A stretch of 9,110 nucleotides of DNA from positions 1 to 9,110 of the forward strand of contig CALLNG010000116.1 in the NCBI GenBank assembly GCA_938005345.1, read 5' to 3'. Under the pieces are notes generated by a model. It was not told the DNA's origin. It did not search any database and saw only the letters and a program-made list of their open reading frames with translations. This stretch comes from an uncultured Clostridia bacterium. Its GTDB lineage: Bacteria; Bacillota; Clostridia; RUG12999. Of this stretch, positions 1 to 4,554 are shown piece by piece. Numbering within the stretch: the first letter of the stretch is position 1; each line of letters opens with the position of its first letter. The translations under genes were made by a program, and so were the position numbers.

Positions 1-1
1 A

Positions 2-220
2 GAACCGCTGGAAGGCTTTCAGACTGGGGATTCCGTGTCGGTCTACATCAAATCCATCTTACCCGACCGGCAGAAGATCAAGCTGGCCATCATCGGCGCC
101 GTGGCGCCTCAGCCCCCTGCTCCTCTGGCCTACCACGCCACCGCCGGTCGGGTGGTGGACTGGAACTATCACGGAGTCACCCACATCCTCCCACCGGAAG
201 AACTTATCCCTTCCCCTTGA
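2..220 (+). CDS. S1-like RNA-binding domain protein, C-terminal fragment
   Basis: The reading frame is open from base 2 to the TGA at 218-220, so this is the last 72 residues of a gene that begins outside the window. The first part (GDSVSVYIKSILPDRQKIKL) has the strand pattern of the end of an S1/OB-fold RNA-binding domain: a G-D-x-V-x-V opening followed by an I-x-P-D-R-x-K-I-K-L strand. A proline/alanine-rich linker and a short tail (around GRVVDWNYHG) follow; I cannot assign the tail. S1 domains bind single-stranded RNA, but the fragment is too short to say which S1 protein this is. The gene is GC-rich and convergent with rarA; the two 3' ends overlap by 17 bp and I see no terminator hairpin between them. 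The reading frame is well supported, the S1 assignment moderately so. Confidence 0.6.
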   Translation, partial: EPLEGFQTGDSVSVYIKSILPDRQKIKLAIIGAVAPQPPAPLAYHATAGRVVDWNYHGVTHILPPEELIPSP

Positions 221-1461
221 TGCGTGCCCAATAGGCTTTGGCCGCTTGTTCGGTCTTGTTCTCGCCGTATTGATAATAGGCGGCGTCCTTGAGCCGGTCG
301 GGCAGGTACTGCTGGGGAACATAGTGGTTGGGGAAGCTGTGGGGATACTGGTAGGTCAGCCCACGACCCAGCTTTTTGGCACCGGTGTAATGGCTGTCCA
401 TGAGATAGGCGGGGATGTCCCCATAGTTTCCCTTGCGGATGTCGCTGAGGGCGGCGTCAATGCCCATAATGGCGGAGTTGGATTTGGGCGCCGTGGCCAT
501 CAAGATGACTGCTTCCGCCAATGGGATACGGGCCTCCGGCAGCCCCAACATATTGGCCGCGTCAATGCAGGATTTCACAATGGACACCGCTTGAGGATAG
601 GCCAACCCCACATCCTCGGACGCAATGACCATGAGCCGCCGGCAGGCAGACACCAAATCCCCCGCCTCCAGCAGCCGTGCCAGATAGTGCAGCCCTGCGT
701 CTGGGTCACTGCCTCGGATGGACTTTTGCAAAGCGGACAGGATGTCATAGTGGTTGTCTCCGTCCCGATCATAGCGGAAGGCAGACTTCTGTCCCACCAA
801 TTCGGCGTCCTCCAAGGTCACCGTCACCACGCCGTCCACCTGCTGGCCAGCGGCACAGAGCAGCTCCGCCCCGTTGATGGCCTTGCGCACATCGCCGCCG
901 CAGGCGGTGGCCAGGTAATCCCGCACATCATCCGATGCCTGGATGGTCACGCCGTTGCGCTCCTCCAACAGCCGGAAGGCACGGTCTACCGCCGGTCGAA
1001 CCTCCTGGGGCGTGACCGGTTTGAACTCAAAGACGGTGGAGCGGGAGAGGACGGCATTGAAAATGGTGAAGTAGGGGTTCTCCGTGGTGGAAGCGATGAC
1101 GGTGATCTTGCCGTTCTCCATGAACTCCAACAGGGACTGCTGCTGCTTTTTATTGAAATACTGGATCTCATCCAGGTAGAGCAGCACCCCGTTGGGCGCC
1201 AGCAAGGTGTCAACATCAGCGATGACCTCCCGAATGTCCGCAATGGAGGCGGTGGTGGCGTTGAGCCGGTGTCTGATTGGCGATGATGTTGGCCACTGTG
1301 GTCTTGCCGGTGCCGGACGGGCCGAAAAAGACCATGTTGGGCACCTGACCGCTCTCGATGATGCGGCGCAAAACCCCGTTCTTGCCCAGGATGTGGCTCT
1401 GCCCCACCACGTCCTCCAAGGTCTGCGGCCGAATTTCATCGGCCAACGGACGGTACTGCAT
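204..1461 (-). pseudogene. rarA: RarA/MgsA AAA+ replication-associated recombination protein, frameshifted
   Basis: RarA (MgsA; YrvN in Bacillus) is a cytoplasmic AAA+ ATPase of the clamp-loader type that acts at stalled replication forks. The start at 1461 (MQYRPLADEIRPQTLEDVVG) has AGGAGG 8 bases upstream. This frame carries Walker A GPSGTGKT (residues 47-54) and runs to NQT at residue 64. It then meets out-of-frame sequence and stops near 1216. The family sequence resumes in another frame at base 1268 with RLNATTASIADIREV. From there come Walker B (LLYLDEIQ), sensor 1 (STTENP) and the C-terminal MgsA region (SAFRYDRDGDNHYD, ASEDVGLAYPQA) to the TAA at 204-206. The two parts add up to about 418 residues, near normal family length. 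The break leaves about one base where roughly five residues are expected, so a deletion of about 14 bases is my estimate from remembered homologues. Without repair the product is an inactive 81-residue stub. It could be a genuine pseudogene or a sequence error; the family identity is firm. Confidence 0.88.
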
Positions 1462-1494
1462 CTGTGCCGCCTCCTTTCCTTCGTACTTGCGTCT

Positions 1495-1500
1495 ATTTTA
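1495..1500 (-). promoter_or_regulatory. Possible rarA promoter -10
   Basis: On the minus strand TAAAAT lies about 34 bases upstream of the rarA start codon and about 20 bases ahead of the AGGAGG at 1470-1475. The matching -35 position (1518-1523, TTTTCC) is a poor match to consensus, so this is a weak call. It would give rarA a short leader of about 27 bases and make it independent of the stronger minus-strand promoter at 1793-1821, whose transcript should stop before rarA. Confidence 0.3.
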
Positions 1501-1562
1501 CCACATTTTATGACGTGGGAAAAGGGATGAGCATTGTGGAATATTCCGTTTTTTCTCATGCA

Positions 1563-1700
1563 ATGTACCAAAAAAGTCTGGGAGTTCATCCCAGACTTTT
1601 TCTCGTGCTGCTTGCACTGCTTTTTATCATTTTTGTGTATACGATGCTTCTGATCGGTCTTGCCGGCCTGTTCATTGCTGCATGGAACATAAAGAAGTAA
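1563..1700 (+). CDS. Short hydrophobic peptide, possible type I toxin (holin-like)
   Basis: A small frame ends at the TAA 1698-1700. From the ATG at 1563 it would give 45 residues, but in-frame starts at 1527 (ATG), 1605 (GTG) and 1644 (ATG) are also possible, and none has a good ribosome binding site. From the 1605 GTG the product is 31 residues: a single long hydrophobic helix (VLLALLFIIFVYTMLLIGLA) ending in a short polar, lysine-rich tail (WNIKK). Hydrophobic helix plus KK end, with the stop codon built into the left arm of a TAACCGCTCA hairpin, is the layout I associate with small holin-like type I toxins of Firmicutes. The frame lies entirely opposite the predicted minus-strand RNA at 1570-1786, which fits antisense control. 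I see no convincing plus-strand promoter. It may instead be a decayed copy or non-coding. Confidence 0.33.
   Translation: MYQKSLGVHPRLFLVLLALLFIIFVYTMLLIGLAGLFIAAWNIKK
1571..1601. terminator. Perfect 13-bp hairpin with A/T flanks, bidirectional terminator
   Basis: Arms AAAAAGTCTGGGA (1571-1583) and TCCCAGACTTTTT (1589-1601) are exact inverted complements around the 5-base loop GTTCA. Read on the minus strand the stem ends in six T residues, and on the plus strand in five T followed by CTCG. It is therefore the better terminator leftward, where it would end the RNA from the 1793-1821 promoter before rarA. On the plus strand it falls inside the small open frame, where it could also act as a structure limiting translation. 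Confidence 0.7.
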
Positions 1701-1730
1701 CCGCTCAGCCTTCACCTTGAGCGGTTATTT
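1698..1730 (+). terminator. Hairpin overlapping the small ORF stop codon
   Basis: TAACCGCTCA (1698-1707) and TGAGCGGTTA (1718-1727) are exact 10-bp complements with a 10-base loop, and the left arm begins with the TAA of the small frame. The stem can extend outward (AAGAA before, TTCTT after) past one mismatch. The T-rich flank ATTTCTT is only moderate, so termination efficiency is uncertain. The same stem also forms in the predicted minus-strand RNA. Confidence 0.5.
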
Positions 1731-1748
1731 CTTATAAAGTAACTTTTC

Positions 1749-1780
1749 AGGGGGGCTAACCGTTTTGCCGGTAGCGCCCT
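1749..1780. repeat. Second inverted repeat, GC-rich hairpin
   Basis: The plus strand reads GGGGGGCTAACCG, loop TTTTG, then CCGGTAGCGCCC. The arms pair with one or two bulges or mismatches (GGGC/GCCC, CTAACCG/CGGTAG). It lies 3' of the small frame on the plus strand and at the very 5' end of the predicted minus-strand RNA, where it would form the first stem-loop. A 5' stem-loop with an exposed loop is a common contact point between antisense and target RNA. That role is inference. Confidence 0.45.
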
Positions 1781-1792
1781 TGCTCTATTCTC

Positions 1793-1821
1793 AGTATAGT
1801 GCATCCCACCAAACTTGTCAA
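1793..1821 (-). promoter_or_regulatory. Consensus sigma-A promoter facing left
   Basis: On the minus strand there is a perfect TTGACA (1816-1821), exactly 17 bases of spacer, then TATACT (1793-1798), a five-of-six match to TATAAT. It is the best promoter match I found in the window. It faces away from nth toward the small RNA interval and rarA, and no protein start lies within 300 bases downstream. Its expected product is the predicted small RNA. Confidence 0.7.
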
Positions 1822-1845
1822 CCATTTCAAATTCGGAAACACGGG

Positions 1846-1874
1846 TTTCCCCGCCCCCTGTTTTATGCTACAAT
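1846..1874 (+). promoter_or_regulatory. Likely nth promoter with extended -10
   Basis: TACAAT at 1869-1874 is preceded by TG at 1866-1867, an extended -10 that can offset the poor -35 (TTTCCC at 1846-1851). Transcription would begin near 1881, giving a leader of about 26 bases to the nth start. A perfect 6-bp inverted repeat GGAAAC-ACGG-GTTTCC (1835-1850) overlaps the -35 and could be an operator, though it is short enough to be chance. Confidence 0.45.
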
Positions 1875-1892
1875 CAATGGTGACTTTATCAC

Positions 1893-1898
1893 AGGAGG
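1893..1898 (+). promoter_or_regulatory. Ribosome binding site fixing the nth start
   Basis: AGGAGG sits 8 bases before the ATG at 1907. The frame is open further upstream to an ATG at 1799, but that start has no such site, lies upstream of the likely promoter and would add 36 residues foreign to the family. The 1907 start is therefore preferred. Confidence 0.8.
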
Positions 1899-1906
1899 AA
1901 CACGCC

Positions 1907-2569
1907 ATGAAGACCAAAGAGGAGGCACGCGCCATCGTCAACGGGCTGAAAGCACTGTACCCGGATGGCATCTGTTCCCTGCAATACCAAAAAGATTATG
2001 AACTGCTGTTCTCCGTCCGCCTGTCCGCCCAGTGTACCGATGCCCGAGTGAACAAGGTCACCCCCGCCCTGTTCCAGCGCTTCCCCACCCTGGAAGCCTT
2101 TGCAGAGGCCACTCCGGAGGAGGTGGCCGAATACATCCACTCCTGCGGCTTCTACAACGGCAAGAGCCGAGATTTGGTGGGCTGCGCTCAAATGCTGCTG
2201 CGGGACTTCGGAGGCAAAGTTCCCCGTGCCATGGACGATCTGTTAAAACTCCCCGGCATCGGCCGCAAGACCGCCAACCTCATTCGGGGCGACATCTTCC
2301 ACGAACCAGGCTGCGTGGTAGCAGACACCCACTGCATCCGCATCTCCGGCCGCCTGGGCCTGACCGACGGGACAAAAGACCCGATAAAGGTGGAAAAGCA
2401 GCTGCGGGAAGTGCTGCCGCCGGAGGAATCCAACGACTTCTGCCACCGGTTGGTGCTCCACGGACGGGCGGTGTGTACTGCTCGGACGGCCAAGTGTGAG
2501 CTCTGTCCCCTGTGCGAGTGGTGCGATCACTTCTTGAGCCAGGGGAAGTCGTCGGAGGGGAAAAAGTAA
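1907..2569 (+). CDS. nth: Endonuclease III (DNA glycosylase/AP lyase)
   Basis: Endonuclease III starts base excision repair of oxidised pyrimidines, removing the base and nicking the abasic site by beta-elimination. The 220-residue product matches the usual length (211-219 in E. coli and B. subtilis). The helix-hairpin-helix motif LPGIGRKTAN spans residues 115-124 with the catalytic lysine at 121. The catalytic aspartate is D140 in VADTH. The [4Fe-4S] ligands fit C190-X6-C197-X2-C200-X5-C206 exactly, with one extra cysteine (C203) inside the last spacer. The conserved SAQCTD segment is at 40-45. All key residues are present, so the gene looks functional. It stands alone: divergent from rarA, with its own likely promoter, and closed by a strong terminator at 2584-2626. 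Codon use is GC-rich like the rest of the left third. Confidence 0.95.
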   Translation: MKTKEEARAIVNGLKALYPDGICSLQYQKDYELLFSVRLSAQCTDARVNKVTPALFQRFPTLEAFAEATPEEVAEYIHSCGFYNGKSRDLVGCAQMLLRDFGGKVPRAMDDLLKLPGIGRKTANLIRGDIFHEPGCVVADTHCIRISGRLGLTDGTKDPIKVEKQLREVLPPEESNDFCHRLVLHGRAVCTARTAKCELCPLCEWCDHFLSQGKSSEGKK

Positions 2570-2583
2570 CCCATTTCAAAGAG

Positions 2584-2626
2584 GAACCACGCAACGTCCT
2601 ATCCAGATGTCGCGTGGTTCTTTTTT
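2584..2626 (+). terminator. Intrinsic terminator of nth
   Basis: GAACCACGC (2584-2592) pairs with GCGTGGTTC (2612-2620). Inside it a second helix forms, ACGTC with GATGT, leaving a 7-base loop. Six T residues follow at 2621-2626. It lies 15 bases after the nth stop, and its T-run touches the stop codon of the convergent ygiQ gene. On the minus strand the T-run is much poorer, so it mainly serves nth. Confidence 0.85.
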
Positions 2627-4542
2627 CAACCTTTTCGCTTCTTCCCGCCAGCCTTTTTCTCCACACGCCCTGTGGATTTCTTGCCTTTTCCAACTTCGGG
2701 CTTCCCTTTCGGACGCTTCTCGCCGCCCTTTTCCCCGACCTTTTTCGCCCTCGGCGGATACGGCCGGATCAAGCACCGGGCGTCAAACCCGATCAGATCC
2801 TCTCGCCCTGCCTTTTGCAGCGCTTCCCGCACCAGCTTCCAGTTTTCCGGCACCTTCCACTGAAGCAAGGCTCGCTGGAGGGCTTTCTCGTGGGGATCGG
2901 TGGCTACATACACCGGTTTCATGGTGCGCGGGTCGATGCCCGTGTGGTACATACAGGTGGACAGGCAGCCGGGCACCGGATAGAAGTCCTGCACCTGCTC
3001 CGGCAGCCGGTGGCTGGCGTTCAGGTACTCCGCCAGCGCCACCGCATCCTGCAAGGTGCTGCCCGGGTGGGAGGACATCAAATAAGGTACCAAAAACTGC
3101 TTTTTCCCAGCGTTTTTGTTCAGCGCATTGTACTTCTGCTGGAACCGCTCATAGACCTCGATATGGGGCTTGCCCATATAGTCCAGCACCGAATTGATGC
3201 AGTGCTCCGGCGCCACCTTCAACTGGCCGGACACATGGTACTGTACCAGCTCCCGAAAGAAGGTGTCCCGTTTGTCACAGAGCATATAGTCATAGCGGAT
3301 GCCGGAACGGATAAACACTTTTTTGATACCAGGAAGACTGCGAAGTTTGCGTAAAAGAGAAACATAGTCGCTATGAGATACTTCGCAATTTTTACATACA
3401 GTTGGAAACAAACATTGACGGTTGGTGCATATACCTTGTGTCAATTGTTTTTGGCAGGAAGGGGCACGGAAATTAGCGGGCGGCCCGCCAACATCATGAA
3501 TATATCCCTTAAAATCAGGCATAGTTGTTATAAGCTGCGCTTCCCGTAAAATGGAATCGTGGCTTCGGCTTTGTACAGTGCGTCCTTGATGAAAGGCTAA
3601 TGCACAAAAATTGCAGCCGCCAAAACAACCACGGGAACTGACGATACTAAATTTTACTTCCGCTATGGCAGGGACTCCGCCCAATTTTTCATACATCGGG
3701 TGGTAATTACGCGTATAGGGAAGACTGTATACATGGTCGAGTTCCTGGCGGCTAAGCGGCGCAGCAGGCTTATTTTGAACAAGGTATATACCCTGGTGTT
3801 CTTGAATCAAGGTCTTGCCTTTGATGTAATCATGGTGTTGGTATTGCAAAGATACTGATTCTGCATAGGCCCTTTTGTTATCGCGTACCTGTTGAAAGGA
3901 CGGGCAAAAAATAGCATCTGTGATATAGGATACATCTTTTGTTGTGTAACAGATGCCATCTAAATAGGTGAGCTGGCGAACGTCCAGCCCATCATTTAAA
4001 GCATGTGCAACTTCAGCAATAATGCGTTCTCCCATGCCATAGAGCAAAAGATCCGCGCCGCTGTCCAGCAATAGTGAGCGGCGTACACGGTTATCCCAAT
4101 AATCATAATGTGCAAATCGGCGCAGGCTGGCTTCAATACCCCCAATCATAATGGGAATATTGCCAAATGCTTGTCTTGCGTACTGGCAGTAACAAATTGT
4201 CGCCCGGTCAGGGCGGCAACCTGCTTTTCCCCCAGGAGAATAGGCATCATCGCGCCTTTTTTTCTTTGCAGCGGTATAATGTGCTACCATGGAATCTACA
4301 TTTCCGGCAGATATCAAAACACCGAGGCGAGGCACACCAAATGCAAGAAGGTCATCTGGTCCCTGTGGCTGCGCTGCAACCGCAACTTTAAATCCCTCTG
4401 CTTCTAAAACGCGCGACAATACTGCAGCAGCGAAAGAAGGGTGATCCACATAGGCATCACCTGTCACAAATAAAAAGTCTGCACTGTCCCATCCACGGGC
4501 CTGCATATCATAACGGTTCACCGGAAGAAATTGAGTATTCAT
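2626..4542 (-). CDS. ygiQ: YgiQ family radical SAM protein
   Basis: The product has 638 residues. The YgiQ family (UPF0313) comprises radical SAM enzymes of unknown reaction. The radical SAM cluster is C306-X3-C310-X2-C313 in SSRGCFGGCNFC. The N-terminal family region includes YDMQARGWDSADFLFVTGDA and GGIEASLRRFAHYDYW. A second cysteine group (C363, C372, C377, C383, C386) could hold another metal site; I recall comparable cysteines in the E. coli protein. Conserved segments IRSGIRYDY (411-419) and PYLMSSHPGS follow. The last 40 residues are lysine/glycine-rich and probably disordered. ATG 4542 has AAGGAG 8 bases upstream at 4551-4556, and that site overlaps the end of ftsK, so the two are likely co-transcribed. 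The 3' part of the gene (2626 to about 3300) is GC-rich, while the 5' part is AT-richer like ftsK. The frame is unbroken across the change. Family assignment is firm; the substrate is unknown. Confidence 0.93.
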   Translation of the reverse strand: MNTQFLPVNRYDMQARGWDSADFLFVTGDAYVDHPSFAAAVLSRVLEAEGFKVAVAAQPQGPDDLLAFGVPRLGVLISAGNVDSMVAHYTAAKKKRRDDAYSPGGKAGCRPDRATICYCQYARQAFGNIPIMIGGIEASLRRFAHYDYWDNRVRRSLLLDSGADLLLYGMGERIIAEVAHALNDGLDVRQLTYLDGICYTTKDVSYITDAIFCPSFQQVRDNKRAYAESVSLQYQHHDYIKGKTLIQEHQGIYLVQNKPAAPLSRQELDHVYSLPYTRNYHPMYEKLGGVPAIAEVKFSIVSSRGCFGGCNFCALAFHQGRTVQSRSHDSILREAQLITTMPDFKGYIHDVGGPPANFRAPSCQKQLTQGICTNRQCLFPTVCKNCEVSHSDYVSLLRKLRSLPGIKKVFIRSGIRYDYMLCDKRDTFFRELVQYHVSGQLKVAPEHCINSVLDYMGKPHIEVYERFQQKYNALNKNAGKKQFLVPYLMSSHPGSTLQDAVALAEYLNASHRLPEQVQDFYPVPGCLSTCMYHTGIDPRTMKPVYVATDPHEKALQRALLQWKVPENWKLVREALQKAGREDLIGFDARCLIRPYPPRAKKVGEKGGEKRPKGKPEVGKGKKSTGRVEKKAGGKKRKG

Positions 4543-4554
4543 GAGCTGCGCTCC

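Larger units (their letters stand above)
1570..1786 (-). ncRNA. Predicted minus-strand small RNA, possible antitoxin
   Basis: A consensus promoter (TTGACA at 1816-1821, 17-base spacer, TATACT at 1793-1798) points leftward and should start RNA near 1786. No credible protein is encoded behind it. The transcript would run about 217 bases to a perfect 13-bp hairpin (1571-1601) whose minus-strand 3' side ends in six T residues at 1570-1575. Inside it are two further strong hairpins, made from 1749-1780 and 1698-1727. It is complementary to the whole of the small plus-strand frame at 1563-1700. The layout suits an antisense antitoxin RNA. Other readings are a housekeeping small RNA or a leader with an attenuator ahead of rarA. 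The 5' and 3' ends do not look complementary, which argues against 6S RNA. Confidence 0.45.

Noticed and set aside
1260..1280. Programmed ribosomal frameshift in rarA
   Set aside because: No slippery heptamer is seen at the break, and several conserved positions appear to be missing, not just a frame change. A lesion or error is simpler.
246..1286. A 346-codon plus-strand open frame
   Set aside because: It lies opposite rarA in GC-rich DNA. Its translation is rich in G, H, V and Q with no domain pattern, while the minus strand gives clear RarA motifs.
204..1715. A single 503-codon minus-strand gene beginning near 1715
   Set aside because: The family sequence starts only after base 1268 in this frame. 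The upstream part reads through the intergenic hairpins and through rarA codons out of frame, and it has no ribosome binding site.
1570..1786. 6S RNA gene next to rarA
   Set aside because: Size and the strong promoter would suit it, but the 5' and 3' ends do not pair into a long closing stem. Instead there are separate local hairpins. It should still be tested with the Rfam model.
1799..1906. Upstream ATG at 1799 as the nth start
   Set aside because: It precedes the probable promoter, has no ribosome binding site, and adds 36 residues not seen in endonuclease III.
2512..3354. A 280-codon plus-strand open frame after nth
   Set aside because: It overlaps the end of nth, runs through the nth terminator, and is antisense to ygiQ. 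No family features.
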